This document shows positions 35,167 through 48,300 of a stretch of DNA of 64,000 bases, piece by piece; within the stretch, counting starts at the first letter, position 1; each line of letters opens with the position of its first letter. This DNA is from Stromatinia cepivora. Lineage: Eukaryota; Ascomycota; Leotiomycetes; Helotiales; Sclerotiniaceae. Location of the stretch: positions 2,976,001 to 3,040,000 of the forward strand of contig RCTD01000002.1 in the NCBI GenBank assembly GCA_014898415.1. The letters run 5' to 3'. The notes below the pieces were generated by a model. It made no database searches and was not told where the DNA came from. It saw nothing but the letters and a program-made list of their open reading frames with translations. The position numbers were made by a program, and so were the translations under genes.

Positions 35167-36675
35167 TTTATTGATGCTATTCGAATGATTACTCTGTTTT
35201 CGGATATCATTTAGGATTTTATATACAAAATATGGATATGTTTATCTGTTGGAAAGAATATTTCAGAGATCATTATGGGAGGATGCAACAACTTGAAAGA
35301 GCTATTCTCTGATATAATTTTGAATGGTATCGAAACGAGCCTTTATAGACAAGAAGAGGCAAGATAGAAAGAACCCGGAAGTCCTTATAGTTTCAAAATA
35401 TTTCCTTACAATGATAATGATAATGATTATAAGGTGGAAATAAAATTGGGTTTTACGATTGGTCAAATTGTTATGTATACCTTGTATAAATACTAAGGTT
35501 TTATAATTAACTTAAATCTTTTAATATTTGATACAAGTACTGATCATCCACCAGGAAGCTTATAATCTTCTTAAAGTACATTGATATTAAGATATATAGA
35601 AATTACATTCTTTGTTTCAATGCTTATATAGCTATGGTCAGAACTGGATGCAGTTTCCCATAACATTAATCTAAACTGATCAATATCCTTGAATGTGTAC
35701 CATGTAATGTTTTCGTAGTCCCCGCCAATTGTTTGACTGCCCTAAAATCTCTATGTTAGAATTGGACTTTGAGGCAACGAAGGGCAGCTGTACGTACATC
35801 AGGCATTGCGATAAGCTGGATTTCAACGAGTTGTTATTCTTAGGTGTGCGATAGTGTTTCTAGTTGTTGTAGAAGTCAGTAGTTACAATGAAAGTCTTGG
35901 TGATTATATGCACATACTCTTGAGGGGTGCTAAGCAAATGAATCGGATTTGAATGATGGTGCAATTTTGAAGCCAAGACTTGGGGATATTCGATCTAAAT
36001 ACGCCACAGTTAGCAGATGCATAGTATAATAAGAGCAGGAAATTTTCACTTGCATCGGGTGTTTTGGCAAAGAAGTTCCGGATTCAAAGAAAGGAAAAAG
36101 AGGAAAAGATGAGTCGAACAAGGACTAAATAATAAGAATAGAGGATGAGGCTCACAGAGGATATGACAGCGCGGACAAGGCTAGAAATTGTCAAATGACC
36201 AAAAGTGGTTACCGACCGCCGCACAGTCTTTGATGATTCGTTAATTAAGCATTAGGCTCGGAATCGGTCCCACTACCTACACAGCCTGATGCTTGGTGAC
36301 CAGACCAGATATTCTAAATTGAATGAAACGATAATGGCGTTGTCTGAAAACAATTGACCAAGTATAAGAAAATTTGGTATGATTTGATTCGTTATATCTC
36401 ACAGGATTACGCCTTCTGGGTTGAGTTCGTCACCTTGTCTAATTGTACGTGAGAGTGACTTGCTTATGGAATAAGTTTTTTGGAGGGACTCATTTCATGT
36501 ACGATTAAAGTACTTAGTGAAGCACGATTCTAACTTATTGTAAATCATGAAATTAATGTAGAAAAAGGAGAGAAAATTTTCTTTCTTTCAAAATTAGCTT
36601 GGTAGAAAACGAAACGAAGTGAATGGATCGACATTTAACATTCCATCCGCTCACGAAATAGTTGCATTGAAATCC
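35167..36675. other. Intergenic, 1.5 kb
   Basis: The first 400 bp are AT-rich and contain broken coding-like scraps (FICWKEYFRDHYGRMQQLER near 35232). The rest shows no supportable gene on either strand. Confidence 0.4.
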
Positions 36676-37802
36676 TCAAATTTCATAGAGGCGAAGATCT
36701 ATTGTTGAATCTTGTGCTTCATCAATTTCACCTTCGTTCCCATCTACGCTATCACACGTTTTTTCAATCTTCTTGTTCATCTTCCTCAACCGTAATCGAG
36801 TCTTTCGGAGGGCAGTCAAAATATCATTGGCTTGATCCTCAATGTCGTCTCTCCCATCAGAATCCATTGCCATCAATTGCTCAATTAAGACTTCTTCGGA
36901 ACCCCCGGTTCGTTTTTTCGAAGTACTTTTGGAGGCTATACGTGCATTCTTAGATGGAGCAAGAAAGAAGTAGTCCTTTTGTGCTAAGGGAAGATTCAGT
37001 GATGGTTTTCATACATTGTATAAACAGAAAACTTACGTCGTAAGGAGCAACGCTTGCCTAAATTGTTGACATGACAATTCGCACAAGAACCTTGCAAAAA
37101 CCCCTCCAATGCTACACATTCTTTCCATGGTCCAGCCGGTCGACCTTTGTTACCACAAGAATTGCATCTGGAAGTAAAAACCTCGCCCCTCTCTTGCACA
37201 AGATGCGCTTCCACACTAGTATTGTTTTGTGTTCCATCAGGCTTGAGTACCGCGCTTGTTCTGTTGGGCATGTAATTGAGATTGCGTTGTATCTCATGGC
37301 TCTCAATTTCCCGCATGCGCTCAGTGGTCGTGATTGGGATTTGAAAAGGCGATTCGAATTGCTGTCGATGTACAGCCTCTGAAAATATCGAGCGAGTACG
37401 CTTAGAAGTTTGTGATGTGCTGGGAACTGAATGTTTCGCTTGCTTTCTCTTTTTTGTTTCTTTCGCTCCGAGATTCTCTATTTCCTCGTCTCCAACACAT
37501 GCGGTTCCTCCATCGACCACCTTATTAAATTCATGGGCGTCGACGCTATCAGATTGCTCAGGCGCCTGAGAGCTACTGCGTGCATTATCGATTTGTGGAA
37601 CAGTAGTAGAGGCGGAATTCTCCAAGTCCTCGAAGATACGAGGAGCATCTAGGACTTCGCATTGATGGATATTATGAACTTCAGTTTCTTGCGCTTGATC
37701 ATTGTCAGGCCTGGCCCTTTTGTCAGCTTCTTGATTCATAAGTAGCTTGGGCGATTCGGGTTGATGATGAGCGCTGGTAGTAGCAGCATCTGATGCATCC
37801 AT
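36676..37802 (-). CDS. DUF3716-like cysteine-cluster protein, two exons, 357 aa
   Basis: The proposed structure is complement(join(36676..36983,37037..37802)). The 53-nt intron starts GTAAGT, has a CTGAAT branch site and ends TTAG; phase is kept and the frame gives 358 codons with stop. The first 200 residues are Gln/Ser/Glu-rich with a bipartite basic motif (KETKKRKQAKH), suggesting nuclear location. A cluster Cys213, 216, 229, 240, 243, 252 (RCNSCGNKG, ECVALEG, GSCANC, KRCSLR) matches the layout of the fungal DUF3716 domain, which is thought to bind zinc. The C-terminal exon has a Leu/Arg/Lys heptad-like helix (LTALRKTRLRLRKMNKK) that may dimerise. The ATG at 37802 was chosen as first in frame. 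It is divergent from the gene at 38820. Confidence 0.7.
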
Positions 37803-38156
37803 GATACCAGCATTTCGAATGGGTTATATTCAGCGTCGCTTCGTTTTGTTTCTTGTCCATATCTTCTCCGATCGTTGATATCATCTCAGTTGACTGACTT
37901 GGTGAGGGTTCGCCCTTCATTGATTTGTCAGCTGCTGACAGTAAGGAAATCTACAGTGCGCAAAACTCACCCTCGGCAACAGCCGCCCATCCGGGCCGCG
38001 ATGCCGCCCCTTCAACCGTCTCCGTTTTTCTACGGCTTTGGACATATCTCTCTTGTTTGTATAGGTACGGATAATTCCAATTATTCGAAATACGGATACA
38101 CACTGGATATATTCATTTATAATTCTGCCTCGAGATTTGATACTAATGTCCCTGCA

Positions 38157-38580
38157 TGAGTATGATCAGTTCTTGGTATTCGATAGGTGGATAAATATTC
38201 TCGAACGTGGCTTAGTACTTAAATGAGTACGATTAGGTCTCATTGTGCGCCTTATCACTCCAGCCCCTTGGCTCTAATCTTTCTATGAAGTAGTACTTGT
38301 TTGAGTACGATTAGTTCTTAGCATTCGATAGGTGGATAAATATTCTCGAGTGAGGCTTAGTTCCTGCATGAGTACGAATTCTGTGGATTTTACTACAAAT
38401 AAGGTTTCTTTTAAGTACGATTAGGTCTTATAATTCGAAGGCAGGCGTATCTTCTCAAATTAACCAGGCTTAGTACTTGTTTGAGCACGATCAGGTCTCA
38501 GCATCATGGTTGGTAATTGTGCCCTGATCGAGCTTGTTACTCGTACTAATTTCAGTACGAATCGGCCTTACCATTGATCT
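38157..38580. promoter_or_regulatory. Degenerate repeat array in a divergent promoter
   Basis: The motif TGAGTACGATTAGGTCT recurs with variation at about 38157, 38224, 38302, 38369, 38411 and 38482. A second motif, ATTCGATAGGTGGATAAAT, occurs at about 38179 and 38324, and GGCTTAGTACTTG recurs between them. The array lies between two outward-facing genes (37802 minus, 38820 plus). It may hold binding sites for a shared regulator or simply be an old tandem duplication. Confidence 0.5.
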
Positions 38581-38708
38581 ACAGACAACCCCCCCTTTCA
38601 AACCAGCCAGCATCAGTACACGTGCATGAACGCTTCAAAACGAGCATAAATCAATATGCATGCTCTTATACCTTTCAATGTAATCAAAAGATTGAATTGC
38701 AGTAAACA

Positions 38709-38716
38709 TATATAAA
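38709..38716 (+). promoter_or_regulatory. TATA box candidate
   Basis: TATATAAA lies about 104-111 nt before the ATG at 38820, followed by a C/T-rich then A-rich leader typical of fungal 5' untranslated regions. Confidence 0.5.
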
Positions 38717-38819
38717 CCCTCTTTTCTCCTTTCGACTTTGTAATTCCCAACCATCAAAACGACTCTTCATCACCAAAACAAACCCCTCGAAAATTATCAA
38801 TTGTTTCCCTACAATCGTT

Positions 38820-39358
38820 ATGCTCAGGCTACGTCAAAATACTATGGACGCTATATCTGCAGCTGTTGATGTAGAAGACAATAACCCGCAGATGCAAGGT
38901 ATGTTATCATATTACAAGATTGAATTTATCTCACTGAATGGAAATGAGCAGAGATCGAGGAAGGTCTAGGACATATATTGCAATATCACCTGAAAGCTAC
39001 TCATATCAATTATGGATCTGTCAATTTGAACAGAATGGCTTTTCGTGTCTTTCAAGACTCGTTTCTACATTTTGAGCTTAAAACAGCGATTTTACAAATG
39101 GCGAGAGGTATAATATCTTGTATTTACTCCGTTAAATGACTCAACTTACAAATTTCAGAAAGAGACGAAGGATTGACAGGTGATGATAATGCCATCGACC
39201 TGCGTCAAGATGAGGAAATGATCAACTTGACAGGCGACGAGGATGTGATTGATTTGACGGGCGACGAGGTCGTCGATTTGACACAACATGAGGATCTTAC
39301 ACATTTCCGTTCCGTCCGCTCAGCGCCATATGGTCCTCCCCCTCCCTATTCCCCTTGA
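38820..39358 (+). CDS. Protein with repeated SUMO-interaction-like motifs and PPxY end, 144 aa
   Basis: The proposed structure is join(38820..38898,38952..39107,39159..39358). The two introns (53 and 51 nt) have GTATGT and GTATAA donors and end in CAG; the first has a CTGAAT branch site. Exon phases agree and give 145 codons with stop. Residues 27-78 form a helical-looking segment without recognised domain. Exon 3 encodes four similar units: AIDL (90-93), MINLT (99-103), VIDLT (108-112) and VVDLT (116-120), each followed by acidic residues (GDE, QDEE). [VI]-[VI]-D-L-T beside acids is the classic SUMO-interaction motif. The C-terminus is GPPPPYSP, containing a PPxY ligand for WW domains. Together these suggest an adaptor between SUMO-modified targets and a WW-domain (Nedd4/Rsp5-type) ubiquitin ligase. 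That role is inference. Confidence 0.7.
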
Positions 39359-39721
39359 TTTCTACAGAGGGTATGAAACAATGTATGGATGGATGTTGTT
39401 CTCGGTGGTTGAGTGTTATGTATACGTCTGAGATGGTATCATGTTATGTTTTTTTCATACAGTGTTGAATTATTTGGATGTTCATGTTTCGCGTTTTAAT
39501 TTTCAGAATGTTATAATTTGCATGTCCTTTTCTTCATACGGAACCAAAAATAAAAAGAGAAGATGTGAGGTATCTGATAGTTTTTATGTAAAGTATTTAC
39601 AAAAAGAAAATGATGATTGCCTCCCTAGATGCCAAAAGCTAAGATTGAGAGATGTAAAGGGAACCATAGCCCAGCATTTAAATTTGATATCCTATTCTTA
39701 ATGAGAGATCATTTATACCCT

Positions 39722-41064
39722 TTATGGGGACATTGTTTGTGTCCCCTGTGAAGAGTTTTCTCGTGCCCTTCGCGCTAACTTTGTTCTTCTCCTCCGTAGA
39801 TTTGGAGGCGGTGGATGTGGAAATACCGTAAAGTGATCTTTCCTATCTTGATGATTCCATAGTCTCCCAGGATGCATAAATGCTTTGGTACACTTCCCGA
39901 AATCGCACTTGTGGATGCTATAGTGAATTTGTTTGTGCCTTTTCAGATGTCTATCTTGCTCGTATGATTTCCCACAGCCTTCAAAGCTGCATTGAAATGG
40001 TCTGTCATTAAAGTGATGCGATTTCGGTTCCGATTTTCGTTCAAAGACCTTCTCGCAACCACGTCTTAATGGTGCAATTTCTAGGGAAAGTGATGTGGTT
40101 TGTTGTTTAAGAGATGCTCTTTCCTTTTGCCTTGTATTAAAATTATGAATCGGAATTGATTGTTGATATTGTGGATTTGGAACGCGATTAATCTATTTTA
40201 TCAAGGGTTAGTGATAATCAAGTTGGGGGTTTCATGATTGCGCTAACACCTTGTTCATCTTGAGAATACCTGTTATGACAATCCAATAGATGTTTCTAAG
40301 CCTGGTTAAATGAGCGAGCTGGGTGCAAGTGTATGCAAATAGAGCACTTCATGGGCAATTCTTTAGTATGCTTCTCTCTATGAGCATGCAAAGACTCAGC
40401 ACTGGAATGTAACGCGCCGCAATGTGGAAATGGACATCGATGTCCTCGAGGTGTTCCAATAACAGTCGGCAGATGATCTTCCAAGATCAATTCGGTACAT
40501 ACGTTTTTAGAATGGGAAGATTCGTGATTTTGCGTGCTACCATTGGTATCGTAGTCTCTTGACGTGTCTGGGTATTCTTCTTGTGGTCGATGTGGTCTGA
40601 CAGATTTCATATGTTCGATCGAGAGTTCAAGGCGGCAAGAGATGATGGGTCTCAAATCAGATTGGTGTCTAGATATGCCGTTCTTTTCTTTTGGGTCTTC
40701 CTGACTTTGTATTAGGCACTCGTCTCAAGTTTTGGAGATGGAAAATTAGGGATATTTTGCTCAATTTAGAAGAAACTATACTAACTTCGGAGCCAGATGA
40801 TCTCTCACATCTCCCATATTTCATAACAATTCCTCGATTCAAGTCATGCTCACATACCATTGAGCAGCGCTCATGTGTGTGAGTGTTTCCTTTTTCCATA
40901 ACAACTATCTCAAAGAATTGTAGAAGGCTCGTATGAGTTTGTTTGAGTGGAAGCTCATCAATTATATAATGGAAATCTGAATACCATTGAGCATTTTCGG
41001 GAAGCAATTTTTTAAGATATACCCTTGCAACACCCCCCCTCCCCCTCCCCCATCCCCCATCCAT
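39722..41064 (-). pseudogene. C2H2 zinc-finger gene with a stop inside a finger
   Basis: Exon 1 is 41064-40786. A 67-nt intron (40719-40785, GTTAGT donor, CTAAT branch, GAG acceptor) joins in phase 0 to exon 2 from 40718. Exon 2 encodes a finger HRCPFPHCGALHSSAESLHAH and a second, MKCSICIHLHP, interrupted by TAG (40298-40296) before KHLLDCH; TGG-to-TAG or CAG-to-TAG would explain it. A further exon (40192-39722, 157 codons, in frame to TAA) carries two good fingers, FQCSFEGCGKSYEQDRHLKRH and HKCDFGKCTKAF, and a basic tail. I found no splice pair that joins exon 2 and exon 3 in frame, so a small indel is also likely. As it stands a 233-aa fragment with one complete finger could be made. Confidence 0.55.
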
Positions 41065-43018
41065 CTCATTTCCTTATCACTAGCCTCTCACTCCAGCCCT
41101 GTCATCTCTCCCTTTTATTCGCCCATACAAGTTGCTTCTATGTGTTCCTATGCATAAGTTCAAGGAGCTAGGATGAGACAGGAAAAAAATAATTTATCCA
41201 TGACATACTTTGGTGGCGCGCAAATTGTGACATTCACACTCAAAATAAATTTAAAAACACTGATAATAAGAACTTCCTTTGCATTTGCACTAGAGTATCA
41301 GGAAAACCAACGCGAGAAAAACCTATACTAAGGAACCCCCTCCATCCACATAATATGCCTACATTATACTTTGCTCTTTAGAAATTCCAGAAATCAGTTA
41401 GCCCAATTTTGATTAGTTGATTCTGCCTTCATAGCTTCGCAATAATCAGGGTTGTTAATATACTATAGGCATAATATAGTCTTTTTGAAAGAATTCCCAA
41501 TAAATTTAATGGTGCGGTGTGGATCTGTATAAGGGTTCGCAGAAGGATGAATCTTGTTATTGTTGTAAGGATTCCTTTTTCTATGTATGTCAACATTTAA
41601 ACTATGTTAGAAAAATCATTTTGAAAAATGGTGTTCATTTATATATAAATTAAATAAGTTTATTTGTTATTTTTTGGATTGTGGTTTTGTTTGCTTGTAT
41701 TTGTGGATAATCTTGAACATTTGTAAGAATTCTGATTATAGCAATTATATCTTGGAGTCTTCGATGTAGTTTGAGGTATTGTTCTTCAAGTACATACTTT
41801 GGAAATATGAATAATATTAGTTTTATATGGAATCGATCAAGAGATCTATAGAATTTTCTGATAGCTTTATAGATATTTTCTTTTTGTATAATACCCTTTG
41901 TAGTTAAATTCTATTATAATATTGTGGCGGTGTTGATTTTCTGTATAACAATTTTGTGAATGCTTTGGTCTGATTTGGGGTTATATTTGTTCGCTTGTAT
42001 ATCGATTCTAGAATGATATCGATGTGAATTTTTCTTAAAAGGGTGTAAGAAGCATAAAGGGGACCCGAGGGGTGCGTCGAAGATTGAAAATAGGTATAAT
42101 ACAAATTTGAATGATTTGATGATGAGAATAGAAACAGAAGTGTAATAACTATTGTATGTTATCATACTATTTTTATACTCCTTTCCTTTCAAAGCCATCA
42201 ATTAATCCGGAAATAAATCGAATTATATTGGAAAAGTGTTAATAAGTAATTTCGTTTTCAAAAAACCTAGGGTTTAATGATCTATTGGTTATGGCTAGGT
42301 CAAAAATAGCTTTCCCCCCTGATTAAACCGTTTGGCGATGGGTGTCATATAGGGATGAAGACTTGCTTATCCCCGAACCATTTAAATTTTCCAGAATATC
42401 TATTCCAGGATGTGGAAGACGCATGCTAGGCCTAGAACAGAACGGATTAAGATATGAGAGCCTAAACACGTTGTATTCTGTCCAAAAACCTTGGTGGTTA
42501 TACTTTCGCCTTGAATTGACAGTCATCGAGGATCCTATCCCTTGTTTAACTTTCCTTGTTGATGAAGCCCTGTTCTATTTATTTTCAGCTATAACTAACA
42601 GAGAATAGAAAAGTTGGATGAAGACACACAATCATCACCTCACAGCCACAAATAACTATAGATTATGCCTCATGAACCTAATAAGGGGCTAGGGGGCCAT
42701 GACTCCCTGCTACCGAGGAAATCAGACCTTGCCGACGAGGCATAATCACTTTTGATACATGAAGAGAGATAAGAAAAAGGCGACCATCCTTGGAAATGCT
42801 AGTTTGGCGGCGGAGAGACTCGGGAGTAACATGGTCGATCTCAAAACCTGGCACTAGGCTGAAAATTGAACTAGGATTATTCAAGACCTGTGAGAGTAGC
42901 ATTCATAGATCAATTTCCTTATTTATAGCTTCATTTTCAACCAAGAGCTCTTCTTTGATCACAACATCGTCTTGCTTCTGACATTTCTACCATCCGCTTA
43001 TCATATCCGTTAGTCAGA
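41065..43018. other. Intergenic, 2 kb
   Basis: 41200-42300 is AT-rich with no recognisable coding. A minus-strand frame at 42678-42902 (75 codons, with PGFEIDHVTPESLRRQ) has protein-like composition but no motif or splice partner, and its start lies about 115 bp from the divergent gene at 43019. Confidence 0.35.
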
Positions 43019-43666
43019 ATGAACGACACCCAGGAGTTATTTCCAGAGACTACTTCTTTCCAGGAAACCCAACCGGAAAGAAGTTTGGAAGGCTTCTTAC
43101 AACATATCAATGGATTGGGAAACCCCCCTCTTTTGATCATCAGCAGTATAGTCACATTACTATCGCTATCAAAGAAAGATGAACATCTTACAAGAGCTCA
43201 GATTGCATTGAACCGCTGGCTTGAGTACGACACAATATACGAGGCATCATGCTGCAACAATCATGATACAGAATTTGCCAGATTGCTCTTATCACAAAGA
43301 TCTGGCCCCGACCCTGCCCCTCCCGAGAGACAATACGGCTTTGATCTATATTTCGAGGAAAATCACAAAGACTACTGCAATCGTCCAGAGATCAAGATGG
43401 GTATTCTAGATCAAACATCTTATACGAGTATGAAAAGTGAATGGGATTTCTCTATAAACTCGATTAGATCCTTAGAATGCTGTATTGAAGCCTTGAAGGA
43501 TTCTATTGTTCCAATTATGATTGCTTTAAAGGTAATACAGAAATTAATACACAAATCGAAGGAAGAGTGTGCAATCCAATCGAAGCGAACCTCACACAAT
43601 TACAAATTGGCAGATGAAATATTGCAATCAGCCACTCTTTCTACCCAGCGCCGGTCAATTTTATGA
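43019..43666 (+). CDS. Uncharacterised fungal protein, 215 aa
   Basis: A single open frame from an ATG in good context (GTCAGAATGAAC). Features visible: an acidic/Gln-rich start (NDTQELFPETTSFQETQPE), a hydrophobic helix (PLLIISSIVTLLSL, about residues 36-50), a Cys-Cys pair (EASCCNNH) and several predicted helices toward the end. No membrane protein or enzyme signature is clear and no family is recognised. It sits at the edge of the large AT-rich block and has no stop codon damage. Confidence 0.5.
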   Translation: MNDTQELFPETTSFQETQPERSLEGFLQHINGLGNPPLLIISSIVTLLSLSKKDEHLTRAQIALNRWLEYDTIYEASCCNNHDTEFARLLLSQRSGPDPAPPERQYGFDLYFEENHKDYCNRPEIKMGILDQTSYTSMKSEWDFSINSIRSLECCIEALKDSIVPIMIALKVIQKLIHKSKEECAIQSKRTSHNYKLADEILQSATLSTQRRSIL

Positions 43667-45399
43667 ATTAATATAAGGCGAGAACATAAAATCAACAGCA
43701 CGAGGATTTCAATGGATAAGGCGAATAATCAGATTAATAGAGCTTTTTCGATACTCCAGAACATATAAAATAGAACGAAATACTTGGACGATATATTATC
43801 GATGATCAATAATACTAAATCGAGGGAGTTAGGGAGATTAATATTATTTGTCAAATATATAAAGTTGTATGTAGTATTAAAAAACGAAAGACAAAAGATA
43901 ACATACTAACCATTGGTTATAATACAAAAGAACACCTCGTTCTCAAAAAGAGACAACGAGAAGCTTACCTTCCTACAAAAACCTGGTACAATATTCTAAA
44001 AAGAATCATACTGAATGGATACAACACAAACATCAATAGAAAACCAAAACGTTCTCTCAAGAGATAGATGATATCGAAAACATTGTTCCAAACAGCAGTT
44101 CTCGTCTACTATAAGAAGACCATATTCTAATACACTCCTAACACATTCATGAAATTTTCTGCTTTCCAAAACATCAGAAATATTACCATAAACCTATGGT
44201 CATCTCAATAGAATACACACACCATTGATTCGAAATACGTCTGCCATTTACCAAAAACAATAACAGTAATTGAAATATACGACTTGTAATAGCGATTGAA
44301 GGAGTGTAGTTCATTATTGAGACTGCGATTCATAATTGGCCCTTGTGGAAGAATTGAAGGTTCTACTACAGTGAAATGTATTTGTCGGAATATGAATCAC
44401 GTGCATGGTAAGGATGGTAAGGATGGTAAGGATCACATGAGCACTAGTGCTCGCATTAGTGCCTCGGCATACACCATTATATAGATCTTTACCCTCCATA
44501 GATCCTAGCTCTCTAGGCAAATCAAAATATATTAATAAAGAGTTCTATATGTTTATTGATGAACTTCACTTCCCTGTATATAATTGTCCCGATACTGATC
44601 AGTTTTTATTATAATGATATTATAGATCAAATATTGGAAATTGATATAAAGAATTACAAATTTTAAATCAATTTTGATTTTGCTTTTATAATTGGATAAA
44701 AGTATTTCGTTACAAAACGAAGCATTTTTATATCAAAGAATAAATCTCTAATTATTGAACAATCCAAGAGAATCGAAGGATCAAGAATAGCAATCATCTA
44801 ATAGTGAATTTGGAATTCACTTTTTGATTCAACCATTCTATATCCATTATATATCTATCAGATAATATAGAATATATATCTAAAGAAAATCTGAAAGCAA
44901 TTTCGAGTTTTTCGCTATATCCATTTTTTTACGAAAAACTATTTCATTTATTCACTTTATGCGAATTACCAATTATATATAAGATTAATCAATTCGATTT
45001 GATTAATTTCATTACCCTGATCGTTCTGCTCATTTCGGTTAAACCCGTTTTGATTAAACTTGATCATTTTAATCAATTTTGGTCAATTTCGGTCGATTCG
45101 ATTAATCAACCCCAATCTCGAAATACCTTTAGGATCCAATAATACTGTATATAGTATAAATGAAACTTCATTATAATATATATTTCATATATTACAAACC
45201 TATACTTAGGCTTTTTTTTAAGATTATCTTAAAAACTTTATAACGATCAATTTCGAAATAACCCGAAAATATACGATAACCATTATTATAACGATTATGA
45301 TAGATATATTCAAGTATTCCCCTATAACTCCTTATCCTAAAAGAATACGAATCCCATTATCATCAATATCAACTATTTCATATATCAAAAGTAAAGAAT
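43667..45399. other. Transition to AT-rich block, no gene seen
   Basis: A 9-bp tandem repeat (ATGGTAAGG x3) is at 44405-44431. From about 44530 the DNA becomes strongly AT-rich. At 45000-45110 there is a run of GGTCAATTT/GATTAAT-like words similar to the chromovirus 3' repeats. No coding is recognised. Confidence 0.4.
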
Positions 45400-48300
45400 A
45401 CAATGAATGAATAAATAAATGGAAGTATAATCAATTTATATCTATAAAGGAAAACCTTTAGGAAATCATCGACTTTTGTAAATACAAATTGGAGTTCTAT
45501 ATGATATATGATTATATTGATAAAGATTTATAGAATAATTATTATAGCGATTTTGCAGACTTCAAAATTGAGTATTTCGAATTCATCAATTCAAAGATTA
45601 TATTCAGATTATATATTGAATTAAAAACAAATAATTTGTTTATCAAAAAGACAATACAATATATGAAGCTAATAGTAAATGAAATCTTGATTGAAACGCT
45701 TTATATTCTATATATATTATAATTAAATGAATAAATTCGAAAGGCAAGAATGGATCGATATTTTCAATTCTAATTAAAAACTATTCTAAATCAAATCAAG
45801 ATATTCAATAACAATGTATATCTGAATATCATCTCTGAAAATCTAATATCTTTATTCAACTTTAAAAGAAGAGAACAATTTGTATAAATAAATATAAAAC
45901 AATTATCTTCAATACAATATAAAGGAATTCAATTATTACAATTAAATAAGAAACCGGGATTTTATATATTCAAGGAATTCCCAGATAACGAATATCAAGA
46001 TTCAGGATAGAAACAATATTTAACATCATTATAATTATCATATAATAACAATATATCATTTGAAGATGAAAAACTATCAAATAAAAAGAAACCTATTTAT
46101 AGTAAAGGATTATCAAATAGATTATTTGATAATAAAAAACCCCCAAACGATAATAAATATTTCAGAAACGATTATAAAACAAATGATATAAATCAAAATG
46201 ATATTTATATATATCCTTACAAAAATAATAAAGAAGGAAAAGATCTATTTAATAATGAAGAAAACAACGATTTAGGAAATTATAAGGACAAACCATCTAA
46301 TCATATATATAATAATAATATCGACCGTGATTTTGGAAATCTCAAGAAACTTTATAACAATGTTAACAAATATACTGATCAAGACAATAACTTCGATTAC
46401 AAGTATACCATTTTCTTTAACTATTACAAAAGAATCGATATCCATTCAAATCTTTATATAAAAGTATTTCTTATAATACTAAAGGAAGAGACTTTTATAT
46501 TCTATTATTCGAATCTTAATTATATTTCAAATATAATAAAGAATATTTGCGAAATGATGAAAACATCTTTCGAAAAAGAAGGATATCAATATGGACTTAT
46601 AGAAAAATGGGATTATACAATACTCAAAACAATCATTATACAGAACCCTAAAAAATCGATATCAAAATGTTTGGATATCATAATTATCAAATTTTGGTAT
46701 CTTCAAAAAGATCTATTAAGAGAATTTCAAACAACTATATATATCCAGAGAAAGATCTTCAACACATATAACTATATACCGGTATATAACTAAACATACT
46801 ACCGACCTTCAAAATCTATAATCGGATTTATTAAAGATCTACAAAATTCTATCTTTATATATAAGAAATTATATCCAAACGAAAACGAAATATTCTATAT
46901 AAATCGAATATACAATCAAAAGAATTTCAAATACAATTATGAATATAAATTCAATCAACAATTCTTTATTCGATCAAAAGGAATTAAAAGATACTTTGTT
47001 TATAAAAAAGAAAGTTATTGATTAAACAAATATACAAAAGTTGAACAAACTGAATCGAAATACAAATATAGAAAACTATTCAAAAACAACAATAAGAACT
47101 TCGGATTATATTTCGAATAATATATTATCGAATACAAAGGAACTTTATCGGATATCGATACTAACAAAGAATTCATAATATATATTCAAAACAATCCAAA
47201 AGAGGATATAAAGAATAACAATCCAAAGTATATTTGGATTTCATTTTACAAATCGATTAACAAAAAGGAAATTGTAATAAATCTATTTGATAAAGCAATA
47301 ATATATACTTTGATTAATTTTATTAATGAATCTATTAATAAAATCAAAGGGTACGAAGTTTTTTTCTCAAGATATAATGATAGAGAGTTTCAGGGTATTA
47401 TTATCGATATAGGAGTATCCTAATAGTCTATAATAGGATTCAAATAGTATTAAATATACCAAAAAAACATTAAGAATATTATATTGAATACAAATAGAGT
47501 AGAAATCGTAAAAATGATATTCGGAATCAGGAAAACCGAATTAATCGGATCGATTCAATTGAATCTATTTTCAGGAATTATCGAATTCTATATTATAGAA
47601 TCAGAAACATTATTTTTATTATCGTTATAAGATATAAATCGATTCGGGGTATATTATAATAACATTATCGATATATTTGTATCATCAACTATAAATCATT
47701 TTTGTATTTGCAAATTCAAGTATATAGTATTATTTTAAAATATAAAAATCCAGCAATTTATATAAATATTTATCAATATAAACGATTATTATTTGATCGA
47801 ATTGGAAATACAAAGATTGTATTATTATTTCGATCATTTTTTTGTAAATAGATTCTATCGAATTCTTTGATGTATAGATTATATAAATATTGTTCAGGGA
47901 GATCTCGAGAAATTCATGAAATTCTGTGAATATTATCAAAAATACAGAAAATCCCCAAATAGATTCAAGTTCAATCTTTGCAATAATATCGAATTTAATT
48001 ATTCGATTATAATCGATATTATATATATCAACAATAAATCAATATTATATATTATCGATAAAGGAATCAGATTTCAAATAATACAATAGTTCGATAATAT
48101 TAATACAAAATATATATAGGATAAATTAAGAATATACTGGATGAATATATATCTAGGCCTATCAGATTATATTATTCATGATATTAAGAAAAACTTTGTG
48201 AATAAAGAATTCAAATAATATACTGAAATAATGACGATCATTATGAAAAGTGTATCCATCGAAGTATATTAGTTGATCAGGATAATCGAATATTATTATC

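Noticed and set aside
44405..44431. Possible regulatory array
   Set aside because: Only three copies of a 9-mer in a region without a gene; ordinary microsatellite-scale slippage.
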